Origin: Batkoa obscura
Taxonomy: Eukaryota > Entomophthoromycota > Entomophthoromycetes > Entomophthorales > Batkoaceae
Direction of reading: 5' to 3'
Assembly: GCA_030770535.1 (NCBI GenBank)
Contig: JASVEC010000027.1
Coordinates: 310,001 to 374,000, forward strand
DNA: 64,000 nucleotides
Positions within the stretch are counted from its first letter, which is position 1. Every line of letters starts with the position of its first letter. The notes under the pieces were generated by a model, which made no database searches, had not been told where the DNA came from, and worked only from the letters and a program-made list of their open reading frames with translations. The translations under genes were made by a program, and so were the position numbers. Shown in pieces: positions 50,070 through 61,826 of the stretch.

Positions 50070-51000
50070 AAAGGATAAACTATCTTTGGGACAAATAAAT
50101 AATCGATGTCTACATATTTTTTTATGCTAGACAGCTATAGTTTATTTTTATCTTTAAAGTTAGTTTACCTTTTTTTAGTTCTTTAATTAAGTAAGTGTAA
50201 TTATTTTTTGAGTTTCTTAGTTGCTTATCATTCTATAGTCCCGCCATTGTATTACCTTATCATTACATCATTAAATATCTTCTTTACCATCTTTCCCTAT
50301 CACGTAAGTTTTTTGTTGCCTTTGCTTTATTTGCTCATTTAGTTTGTGTTTAGATTTGTCATACCTTACCCTTGAAAATAGATCTTGTTAATTATTCTTA
50401 AGCTCAATAATAAAATTTCAATTCATATTATTTTAAAATTCAACTTGGTAAGTAAAGTTAATCATAAGCCTTATATACATTAATTAATTTGTTTTATTTT
50501 CTAATTTAGTCCCACATTTTAATAATTAACGCGCCTATTTTATCTCAATCAGTAAGCTAATTTATTTTTCTAGTATTAAGATTATTAACTCTCATTTTCT
50601 AGTCTTTCCTCATCGTCATGTTATTCAAATTTAGATTTCATATTTCTAAAAAAATCGATACTTTTTAAGTGTAGTAACTTTTAATTGCCTAAATCTTCAC
50701 TTATGATAGTAAATTTTTATGTTATTGTTATACTTTATCAATTACTCACCTATTTGTTTATAGGGTTTATACAAACTTCATTATCCCATTAATATGGTTT
50801 TTTTAATCCTGTTCAATTATTGATCCTTTTATATGAAATTCAAATATATTCCCCATCGTACTTCACATTTGTTATTTTATAGCCTGATTATTATAAATAT
50901 GACATTGTATAAAAAAAAATTATTTGTAATCTAATAGTTTACATCAATAATGATTGAGCATTAAAAAAACTCCCACTATTAAAATCCTTTAAAGTCTAAT
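50070..51000. other. Spacer between coiled-coil and fucose synthase genes
   Basis: Convergent 3' flanks of the two genes, T-rich, without other features. Confidence 0.4.
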
Positions 51001-52237
<1,237 letters not shown>

Positions 52238-52693
52238 TTGCTAATAGTAATTTGTTAAGATCAATAATTGTTTTGTTTTTTAGATAGTTTTTTAGTGTTT
52301 CGAAACTTATATTTTTATTGGTTGAAGATATTTTGAGACAATTTTTTTAAGTCTGGAAAAATCGATTAAGGTGGGCAATCTATTTTAATAAACGCTGTCT
52401 TTGGTACATATTATTAAGAAAAGTGATGGATTAAAGCGGCTAATTATCACTATGTTATTATGACTTTAACACAATTTGGATCAAATATTATATAACCAAA
52501 GGTTGTATTCTAACACTAAAATTCCTATTTTATTCTGTAACAGGGAGACTCAATTTTGGGCCAAACACAATCGTTTTCAGCAATATCAGCTCTGATTGGC
52601 TACTTCTAACTAATTGAAAAACTACGTCACTTTAACAATAAGTCTAAACTTCAGAAAGAAAACAATTTATTTTTATAAATTTAATTAACAGCT
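52238..52693. promoter_or_regulatory. Divergent promoter region, fucose synthase (-) and EF-hand gene (+)
   Basis: 456 bp between two outward-pointing starts. No clear core element was picked out. Confidence 0.45.
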
Positions 52694-53209
52694 ATGACTT
52701 CCAGAGATCCAGCAGTAAGCCCATTGAAGTATACTAAAACAAAGAACTAACCGGAAATTTAGAGAATTGGCCTTAACAATGAACAAATTGAACAAGCACG
52801 CGAATTGTTTGTTATGTTTGATAAAGATAACGACGGTAAAATAGTAGCCTCAGAGATTGAAGCAATCTTAAACCAACTTGGTCAAAACCCCAGCAGCTCC
52901 GACATCAACTCTATCTTAGAAGAATCTGATATTGATCGTAATGGTAGTATTGATTTTGAAGAGTTTTTAAAAGTAACTGCCCACAAGTTTATTCCAGGAA
53001 TGGAAAATGAAGAGGATAAGAATAAGAAAGCTTTCGAGCAATTCGACCAGGATAAAGATGGCTATATTACCAAAGAAGAGCTGAAGAAAGCACTAATGGT
53101 CATTGATCCTACGCATACAGAACAAGATATTGAGAATATCCTTAAGTCTGCAGACATAAACACCGATGGTAAAATTACTTATGAAGAGTTTTGTGGACTT
53201 CAGCAATAA
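52694..53209 (+). CDS. Calmodulin-like protein with four EF-hands
   Basis: Two exons: 52694-52714 (only seven codons, MTSRDPA) and 52763-53209; total 155 residues. Four EF-hand loops are complete: DKDNDGKIVASE, DIDRNGSIDFEE, DQDKDGYITKEE and DINTDGKITYEE, each with acidic residues at positions 1, 3, 5 and 12. Spacing and length are those of calmodulin or troponin C-like proteins, but the sequence is not calmodulin itself: the N-terminal ADQLT..QI motif is replaced by GLNNEQIEQA. It would bind four calcium ions and relay calcium signals. The tiny first exon with a 48-nt intron recurs in the next gene, marking both as duplicates. The CaMK-like kinases are possible partners in principle. Confidence 0.9.
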
Positions 53210-53581
53210 AATGAGTGGTGTCTTACAATAAATTGAAATTGTATCGACTACTATTGTTATTTTGCCGTTGTTTAGATCATTTTGTTTCATTCAAGTTTTC
53301 AAACCTTGTTTTTTTGTTAGTTCAAATTTCAGGATAAAAAAACGAGTAACCTATAAGTTTATTTTTAATTTTTTAAATAATTTAACCAACCAGTATGGCT
53401 CCTACATAACTGAAAAACGATTAACAAAAAGCTAAGAAGTTTTATAAGGTGATATACTTAATATCAAATAATCCAGCCCATAGGTACTCTCAAAACTAAT
53501 TAAAATTAACGTCATTTTTACAACATCAAACCTCGAGTTTAAAAGAACAAATTCATTTTTCAATGACTTTATTTCTTCATC

Positions 53582-54118
53582 ATGACATCCAACAATTTAT
53601 TAGTAATCTTATCAACGAATATGAAAACAAATAACTAACTTCTAGTTTAGATTTATGGCCTTAATAGCAAACAGTTTGAGCAAGCAAAAAGTTTATTTGA
53701 TCTATATGACACTGATCGAGATGGCAAAATATCAGTTGAAGAGTTGAAAGCATCAATCCGATATTACGTGACTGATCTCAGTATGAACGTAATGAAATCA
53801 GGATTTAAAAAAGATGGTATGGAAAGAAACGATACTATTGGCTTTGATGGTTTTTTAAACATAGCTAAACAATTGATTGCTCCGAAAATACAGCTTGAAC
53901 AAGCGAGAGATTTATTTGATTTGTATGATACTGATAAGGATGGTAAAATAGTAGCTGATGAACTGGTAGATTTAATGCAGCGTTATGTGACTGTAGTTGA
54001 TATGAGCGAAATCAATGAAGCATACAAAGGCACAGACATAGATAGTAAAGATTGTATTGATCTTGAAAGGTTTTTAAAGATAGCTAAGCAACTGCTTTTT
54101 CCAGGAAAGACAAGTTGA
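53582..54118 (+). CDS. Diverged EF-hand protein
   Basis: Two exons: 53582-53602 (seven codons, MTSNNLL) and 53651-54118; total 162 residues. The exon design is the same as in the gene 370 bp upstream, and the second exon starts IYGLNSKQFEQAKSLFDLYD, parallel to IGLNNEQIEQARELFVMFD there. Two canonical calcium loops remain (DTDRDGKISVEE and DTDKDGKIVADE). The intervening and last loops are degenerate (MERNDTIGFDG, DIDSKDCIDLER). The internal pattern (loop, 'FLKIAKQL', loop, 'FLKIAKQL') shows the protein is two copies of one half. Likely binds two calcium ions. The longer acidic spacer and lost residues suggest relaxed or changed function. Confidence 0.82.
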
Positions 54119-54522
54119 AAGGTTAAAACGGTGCAAAGGAGCTTTCTTTTAAAATAAAATGTAATTGTGTAAATTATAACGGCTCACTACTGGTGTTTTC
54201 TTATTTGTTATAATTTTGTTTCAATTTATCTTTTAACTATAGTGTTTTTTTCTTTGGTCTAAATTCAATAAGTTTTAGCTAACTAGTACTTAAAAATCAA
54301 AATTTAAATGTTGACTTTCAAATCGATGCAATAAACAAATTCTTTATTATAAAACTTATTGCTATATGTGGTGCATGTGAACTTAAATAGTTATATAAAT
54401 AATCTTGCTTTGTATTTAGTATTTAAGTAGTTATAAAAAACAAAAAGCTAAGCTTGTGAAGAATATAAAATAAGTGTATAAAATAAGTGACAAAATGTGA
54501 TTTTGGATAATTTTTATTTATC

Positions 54523-56048
54523 TTAAATATCTCCAGCTATTTTCATGAGTTGAATATCCAAATCTTTAGGATATATAAAACCAGCTGTAGTGAGCAATGG
54601 AGTTTTCCATTCTTTTGATTTCGGACCTAATTTAAGTTCATACCTTTGTAATAGCATTGAAAGTACAACTCTTTGTTCAATCAATGAAAAATTGATACCA
54701 ACACCTAAAAAACCATTAACATCAATTAAAAAAATTAAATAGTATCGATATTACATAACCTTGAACCACCACCAAATGACATCCATGAGTTAGATTGCTC
54801 ACCATAGGGGTCTAAGAAACGATCAGGATCAAATTTATCAGGATCTGGGAAGTATTTTGGATTGTGGTGTGCTCCCCAAAGATAACAATTGAGATAAGTT
54901 CCCTCCTTAACTAATAAAGTATTGGGTAATATCTCATCACGATCACAATACCGTCTTAATATACCAACTGTAGTAATAATCCTCATTGTCTCTTTAATAA
55001 TGCAATCCAGATAAGTAAACTTTTTTTGTTGTTCGTGAGATGGTATGACATTTCCACTATCACCTAAAACACAAATTATTTCCTTACGAACTTTTTGTTG
55101 CATTTCTGGATATTTTGCTAAATAGTATACAGTTGAAGTAAGAGTATTTGCTGTAGTATCATGACCAGCTAAAAAGAAAGTAGCTAAATTATTTACTACT
55201 TCAGTGTTACTTAAGCTTTCCTTAGTAGACTCCTTCACGTTTTTAATTAGTAAACTAACAAGATCATCTTTGGAATTCCCATTTTCAATTTCCTTTTTAC
55301 GAAGGGTAATAATCTCAGCTAAAAATGAGCGAAATTCTTCGTTTTTGCGATGGTAGTATTGGCGTGATGGGACAATAGATTCTAATACTGGAAAAGTGAA
55401 ATAAATTGGATTAAATATCTCTTTTGTTACTTCATTATAGGCATTTATGATCTCACTTTTACCGTTGTTATTAACTGCTTCAAAGTGAAAACTGAATAAT
55501 CCTTTTCCTAAAGCATCTAAAGTAAGATATGCAAAAAGATTATTTAATACTATCGGCTTGGTACCGTTTTTTTGAATTACATCAATAAGATCATTAGCAC
55601 ATTCACCAAAAAGTTCTACTGGCCAAGTTTTCTTAAATACTGGATTAATAATACGACGATGTCGCTTCCACTCTTGTTTATCATTTGAAACTACATTTGA
55701 AATACCAAAAAATTTACGCCTTAATTGGTTTTCTGTGAAATCTTTATCCTTTTTCTTTAGAAATACATCAGTATGATTGAAAATATACTTAATACTTGCA
55801 ACATCTGATATTATTATTTCCCAAGCCCCTTGCTGCCAAATAATTCCATATTCTTTTTCCCCTACTGTCGGCTCAATTAATTTTTTATGACGAACATCAA
55901 ATGGCTCCCCTTTAATAAAAGACAAAATAAACTTGAAAAAAGAAATTTGAGGGATGTGTTTCAAATGTTCTGGGACTTTAAATAGTTCATAAACTTTATA
56001 AGTTATAAGAGAAACCAATAGGACAAAACACAAAGTTAAATATAGCAT
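54523..56048 (-). CDS. Cytochrome P450 monooxygenase
   Basis: Two exons (56048-54755 and 54704-54523) encode 491 residues. An N-terminal membrane anchor (LYLTLCFVLLVSLITYKVYE) leads into a typical fold. The I-helix reads FFLAGHDTTANTLT (AGxDTT oxygen-binding motif), the K-helix has ETMR (ExxR), the meander has DPDKFDPDRFLDPYG, and the heme loop is SFGGGSRLCVGINFS with the thiolate Cys. The heme loop straddles the intron: the Cys codon itself is split by it, so correct splicing is required. Substrate unknown; N-terminal resemblance to CYP4/CYP5-like families is only impressionistic. It stands alone, with no biosynthetic cluster around it. Confidence 0.92.
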
Positions 56049-56305
56049 TGGTAGAATAAAATTGTACTAAAGAAATAGAATTGTAATGATTGTAACTGTG
56101 TGAGCTTTTTGTAATAGCTTTAAATAATGCTTTTTGATCTAATCAGTTTCTTAGATCAGCTCAAACAATTAAGTTTAAACTAAATATGAAAATAAATGGG
56201 CAGTTTTTAGTTAGCTATTTAATTTCCAAAAGCTTGTAGAATTTACTGATAAAATTAAGCTTTACTGGCTGCAACAGCAAAATAATTTGTAGCTATAAAC
56301 AAGAA
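56049..56305. other. Upstream region of the P450 gene
   Basis: AT-rich promoter side of the P450; nothing specific seen. Confidence 0.35.
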
Positions 56306-56412
56306 ATATTTGAGGGTGTCTTTGATGATTCCATCACTTTTTTCATTTTTTAAGCGCTATTTAATTGGAAAAATTGTTTGTAAAACTCTTTAACAAAAAA
56401 TACATCCCCATT
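56306..56412 (+). repeat. Short TIR element, copy 12
   Basis: A to B orientation, older copy: ends TGAGGGTGTC / CATCCCCATT and centre AAGCGCTATTTAATTGG. Confidence 0.82.
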
Positions 56413-56851
56413 TTAAAACGAGTATGTTTTATTATTACAATACTACATCTTTAGGGTTTTATATCTCCTGAAAAGTAAAAAAACTTTTTCAAAAGCTTAA
56501 CTTAATGTGAGGCACTTAGAGGTAGTTTAACTACTATTGATATAAAAATAATTGTAACCTAAAGCTTTAAAAAAACTTATACAAAATAAAGAGCCTTTAA
56601 AAATAATTGTTCACATTCAAATCCTTATTCTAAATTTAACTGCTAATGCCATGCTTTAACTCCCTTTTTACTATATTAAACTTTCTTACATTATGACGCT
56701 ACAAATTGTAACGAACGCATCGTCACGATTAAGATAAAAATAGTTCGGAGCAACCAAAAAGAATAAACTTTTCCAAATTAGGAAGTCTGCCATCAAATGC
56801 CACAAACTGGAATCTGGTCCCATACAACGCGGGCAATACCCCTCCTCTCCC

Positions 56852-56857
56852 TATAAA
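56852..56857 (+). promoter_or_regulatory. TATA box candidate
   Basis: TATAAA within CCCTATAAAAG, after an unusually C-rich stretch (56828-56850). It lies about 150 bp before the small frame at 57008. Confidence 0.4.
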
Positions 56858-57007
56858 AGAAACTCAACAAAGAGGATGGTTATTTGTTGTGAAATAGTTC
56901 TTACTAAAAGATAATAAAATCAATATAGATAGAACAAATCATACTAAATCTTATCTATTGTTATTATAAGAAAATTATAGAGTATAACTAAATCTTCGAT
57001 AATATGC

Positions 57008-57238
57008 TTGATGATCAAGTATGTTGGAGCTTCTGTGATATCGTACTTTATACTTGATATCATTAGATACCTAAAATTACCTATTAAATTCATCCCTTCC
57101 AATGTAGAATCTCTCATTAATTGGGAAACTCTCACGATATCTGGGGTCCTGGGTGCCTCTACCATGTTATCTTTAACTGATCGAAATATCACTTATTCGC
57201 AAATTGTAACCTCCATTTTCAGTTTAATGCTTTCTTAG
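57008..57238 (+). CDS. Possible small membrane protein, 76 residues
   Basis: A frame beginning MMIKYVGASVISYFILDIIR and ending SIFSLMLS. Two hydrophobic segments (about residues 4-20 and 45-60) and mixed codons richer in C and G than the surroundings suggest a real gene. A TATA-like box about 150 bp upstream supports this. An ATG five bases earlier (57003) opens a frame of only 17 codons. No family recognised. Confidence 0.4.
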   Translation: MMIKYVGASVISYFILDIIRYLKLPIKFIPSNVESLINWETLTISGVLGASTMLSLTDRNITYSQIVTSIFSLMLS

Positions 57239-57529
57239 TATCATATGCCTTACAATGTGAGCATATCCATTCGTAATAGCTCATCTAGTTGTTACAAAAT
57301 TGTTTTTAATTTAAACCTTCAAGTCTCAAAAATTTTGCATCCTATAGATAAAGTCTAAATTTTAGTTTATATTGTATTTCCATTTCATTAGATTCTTATC
57401 AGCGTTTATGTAAAAAGAGTAGAATTCACAAGACTTGAAAGTTCGAAACTTAAAATTAATTTATACTATAACGATTGAGAGGTTTGAATAAAAGATAAAT
57501 ACATTGATGAAAACAAAACATTATAGTTG

Positions 57530-57629
57530 CATTAGGAGATGTATTTTTTTAAGAGTTTTACTACAGCCTTTCCATTCAAATAGCACCTAAAAAATGGAAA
57601 AAGTGAAACCAAAAAAAACACTTCCATTA
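57530..57629 (-). repeat. Short TIR element, copy 13
   Basis: B to A orientation, diverged (TTAGGAGATG / CACTTCCATTA; centre AAATAGCACCTAAAAAATGG). It lies 51 bp from copy 14 in the same direction. Confidence 0.8.
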
Positions 57630-57680
57630 CTTGAAACCAGTTCAAAGACTACGTCATCTTAAAAGTATTCAATCCGTTTT

Positions 57681-57787
57681 ATATGAGGATGTATTTTTGT
57701 GCTTAAGAATTTTACTAGCAGTTTTTCCACTTAAATAGCGCTTAAAAAATAGAAAAAGTAATGAAACCAAAAAAAACACCCCCATAT
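57681..57787 (-). repeat. Short TIR element, copy 14
   Basis: B to A orientation with clean ends ATATGAGGATG / CACCCCCATAT. It is the better preserved of the adjacent pair. Confidence 0.88.
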
Positions 57788-57873
57788 TAGCGATCATGCT
57801 TTTAGCCAAATTTGTTAAAAAAATATAACAGTTAATGTGAAACAGATCAAGTACAAATTGTCAAATTTGAAAA

Positions 57874-58555
57874 TGGAACCCATTCATTTTCAATGATCTT
57901 AATTATATACAATGGAATACAATGATCAGCGTGTAACTTTTAAAAAACCTTAAATTAAACAACTAACTTTTATCTTAGAGTTATGGACTTAATAATAAAC
58001 AGCTTAATGAAGCGAAAGATAAGTTTTACATTTATGAATCTAATAATAGTGGAATGATATCAGTTTGTCATTTATCAACATTATTGTATTTAGCTCATCG
58101 ACCCTATAGTCATACTCAACTCTAATCAATTCTTAAATAAGCGAATATTAATGAAAATGGTCCTATTAACTTAGAAGAGTATTTAAAAATTGCTAAAGAA
58201 TTATTATTTACTGAGAAGATCACCCAAAAAATGATGAAACAGTCTGATGAAGAAGTTGTAAGCTTATTAAATAATCTTAAATCAGAGAATGGATTTATAG
58301 TTTTAGAAATATGGACTTACCAAAAGCCAGCTTAATGAAGCAAAAGAGTATTTTTATTTTCATGATCTTAAAAGGAGTGGTTTTATATCAATTAACGATT
58401 TAAAGATTTTATTACTTCGAGCTTATTGAAGCTTTATTCTTACTCAACTTCCATCCATCCTTGAACAAGCGGGTATCAATGAAAACGGTCCTATTAAGAT
58501 AGAAGAGTATTTAAAAATTGCCAAAAAATTGCTTTTTAATAGAAGCAATCTTTAA
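57874..58555 (+). pseudogene. Decayed EF-hand gene(s)
   Basis: Two blocks begin like the second exons of the EF-hand genes: SYGLNNKQLNEAKDKFYIYE at about 57980 and KYGLTKSQLNEAKEYFYFHD at about 58312, both after TTAG-type acceptors. Both continue with loop remnants (INENGPINLEEYLKIAKELL, INENGPIKIEEYLKIAKKLL), where the calcium-binding residues are mostly gone. The first block has two in-frame stops (TAA) and the second one (TGA). A sequence like an intron (GTAAGC..TTTTAG, about 58258-58310) lies between them. It is a third, dead member of the family at 52.7-54.1 kb, on the far side of the P450 gene. Confidence 0.65.
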
Positions 58556-58842
58556 GATCTAATGAAAAGGAATTAATTAACGAGCGATACTTGTGATGTA
58601 AAATACTTTCTTCAAAGTATATTAAAATTATTAGATTATATTTGTTTTATTTTTTTTACTTTTGATAATTTTATTTCAAATTTATTTTTCAACTATTCCA
58701 TTCTTATTTTATTTGTTGGCTAAAAATTGAAAATTGAAAAAACGTCTGCTTGAAATTCAAAAAATGAAGAATTCTAAATAAGATTAAAAATATCAACTCA
58801 TCAAAATTTTGTAGTATTTCTAAACTTTTTATAATTTTTAAA
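58556..58842. other. Upstream region of the SCYL2-like gene
   Basis: T-rich; no motif recognised. Confidence 0.35.
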
Positions 58843-61706
58843 ATGGATTTATTTAAACAATTAGTCTACTCTTCCAATATAAGTCGAGAATATGAAATAT
58901 CAAACCCAAAAAATCAAATTGGATATTGGAAATTGCATGATGGTATAAGAAAAAATAACAAGATAAAAGTGACCGTATTTGTAAGTTTAAGATATTCATT
59001 TCAATAAATTTTATTCAAACTTAAATGTAATGGAATTAATTTAGATGTATGAAAAAAATGCAACTGAAAGTATATCCAATTTTGTAAATAATCAACAAAA
59101 TAGTAAAGAGAGTGAAAAGATTTCTCAAGTGTTAAAGAAAGAGGTAAACGTCATTGACAATCACTATTATCATTATTAAATCTAATCTCCCTCCTCTCGA
59201 TCAGGCCACTCAATTAGCCAGATTACGACACCCAAGCATGTAAGTCAGTAGAAACACTCATTCTTTTTTAGCCTCAATAAGGATATTATATTAATATCAA
59301 TTTTTTAAATAGATTACATATAGTTGAACCCTTAGAAGAATATCGATTATTATTAAATTTTTGCACTGAACCAATAGAATTATGTTTAAGTAATTTATTA
59401 TTACATAATTTACCATTGGGGACAAATTATGAGTTAGATGTTTTGGAGGTGAGTTATTTATAATAACACAGAATATAATCGATTTTTATTAGATCGGTTC
59501 ATAAATAACAATAATCTTTTGGGCAAGGAGAAAATCCAAAGTTGTAAGATACAACATAAATTTATAGTTTTGAATTTTTTAAGGGTTTTTTTTGATTAAA
59601 ACCTATTTTATTTAAATAGTTGAATTTTTCTAGGAAGATTATTGCTATTTCAATCATATAACTTCATTATTTTATATTTACCCAAAAGTTAATGTTATTT
59701 ATGGACCGAGCTAATATGTTAAATATTTACTTTTTATTATTTTTATTTTTAGTTTGTTTTTAACTCAATTAATAGATACAAAAAGGGTTATTACAATTAA
59801 GTAAAGGTTTACAATTTTGTCACGAAAGTGCCAATTTAATTCATGGTAATTTAATACCTAGTGCTATTTATATTACTACAAAGGGGGATTGGAAACTTGG
59901 TGGGTAAGCCTAATTAACTAATATTAAAACTCTTAGTATTGTATAATAGTTATTTTTATTAATAACTTATTTGCTAGTTTTGGCTTTTCAACCACTAAAG
60001 AATATAATAATCAACAATTAAATGAACCTCATTATTTTGAATATGATACTCAATTAGCTAAAGAAATTCAAGAAAGTTTAGATTATATGGGTAATATTCA
60101 TTCGCTAATATTATATTATATTATTTACGTTATATCATTTAATATAGCCCCTGAATATATCTTACATAATACAAAAGATTATTCAAATGACATATTTGCT
60201 TTAGGTTGTTTAATTTATGCCATATTCAATGATGGTAGAAGTTTATTGAAGACGAGGAATAATGTATTAGCATATAAAAATCAAATGGATAAATTGGCTA
60301 CTATTTCTTTGGATCAAGTACCAGAGTATTTTAGAGGTAGTATAAAATAACATATAATTACAAATGATATTAAAATATATTAAATAGATACGGTATATAA
60401 ATTGATTAATAGAAACCCAAATCAACGATTAAATTTATCACAATTTCAAGAATCCCCTTCTTTTAATAATGTATTAATTAAAAGTATACGTTATTTGGAT
60501 ATATTAATGCAACAACCTGTGGATAATAAAGCTAAATTTATGCAAGGATTAAATAAAATACTAAATCAATTCCCAGAGAAAGTATTATTAAAAAAAGTAA
60601 TAATAATAATATATAAATTATAAATTATAGATTATAAATTATAAATTATAAATTATAAATTATATATATAACATAATGTTAATATTTGTTTTTTTAAATA
60701 GATTTTACCTACCTTATTGGAAGAAATCAAAGACCCCAATTTGATACCATTTATTTATCCTAATTTAATTTATATAATGGAAAAAATTAATCCAATTGAA
60801 TTTAATGAATTAATTTATCCTAATTTAATATTTATTTATAAAATTAAATCACCACAACAATCTATTATTTATTTATTAAATAATTTACAACCAATAATGA
60901 AAAAATGTAATGATACTCAAGTTCAACAAGGTAAGTTAAGGAGAATAATAAGAACTTTAAAAATAATATATTAATGATATTTTATTATTTAGATATTTTG
61001 CCAATACTATCAACTAGTTTAGAATCTCAAGATGTCATTTTACAAGAATTAGGATTAAAAAAGTTAGCTGAGATAATTAATAAAGTAGATTATACGACAA
61101 TAAAAAATTCCATCTTTTTAAGAATACAGGTAATTTATTAATTATTATTATCGTTATAAAATTTAATTAGAAAATTAATAATTAGAAATTATATGTATCA
61201 ACAAGTGCATTAAATATTAAAATTGAAGTATTAAAAAGTATTAAACAAATGTTAAATGTATTTGATAAAGATTTATTAATTGATAAAATATTACCATTAT
61301 TAAAAAATACAAAAAGTAAAATACCAGAAGTCAAAGTAAGTTCTTTTATTTATTAATATTGTATTAATTAATTATTTTTATTATTGAATTTTATTGTTGA
61401 ATTTTATTATTTTATTAGATAGCAATGTATGAACTATATTATTCAATAGCAGATAAATCATTAGATTTAGAACAAATAGCTACTTTAATATTACCCGAAT
61501 TATGGCAATTAGTTATTAATCCACAATTTAGTTTACAACAAGTAATTAACTTTTATTATTCTATTTTATTATTAACTATTTTTATTTTTATTTTTATTTA
61601 GTTTCAATATGTTATGAAAGGTATAAAAATATTAAGTGGTAAATTAGAAAGAGAATTTGGTAATAAATTAAAACCAATTAGTAATGTTAATGGATTTTTA
61701 AATTAA
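58843..61706 (+). CDS. SCY1-like (SCYL2-type) pseudokinase
   Basis: Thirteen exons join into 596 codons: 58843-58980, 59045-59143, 59205-59239, 59313-59448, 59776-59903, 59978-60090, 60148-60336, 60388-60596, 60702-60930, 60993-61129, 61186-61335, 61419-61541 and 61602-61706. The N-lobe lacks the glycine loop and the Val-Ala-x-Lys lysine. The catalytic loop reads LIHGNLIPSAIYI in place of HRDxKxxN, and DFG is replaced by GFGFS. So it should not phosphorylate. APEYIL, FALGCLIYAIFNDG and a HEAT-repeat region after residue 270 match SCYL2/CVAK104, which works in clathrin-coated vesicle traffic between trans-Golgi and endosomes. The intron 59449-59775 (327 nt) is five times longer than the others. 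A run of AAATTATA units fills the intron near 60618-60660. Confidence 0.85.
60612..60664. repeat. Tandem AAATTATA-type repeat in an intron
   Basis: Six or so units of TAAATTATA inside the eighth intron of the SCYL2-like gene. Confidence 0.75.
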
Positions 61707-61725
61707 AATATAAAAATAAAAGTAA

Positions 61726-61730
<5 letters not shown>

Positions 61731-61764
<34 letters not shown>
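61731..61764. repeat. (AAT)n microsatellite
   Basis: About eleven AAT units in the 120-bp gap between two convergent genes. Confidence 0.85.
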
Positions 61765-61769
<5 letters not shown>

Positions 61770-61826
61770 TAAATCTATATAATTAACTTTAATAACGAAA
61801 TAAATAATACAATAAATTCATTCTCT

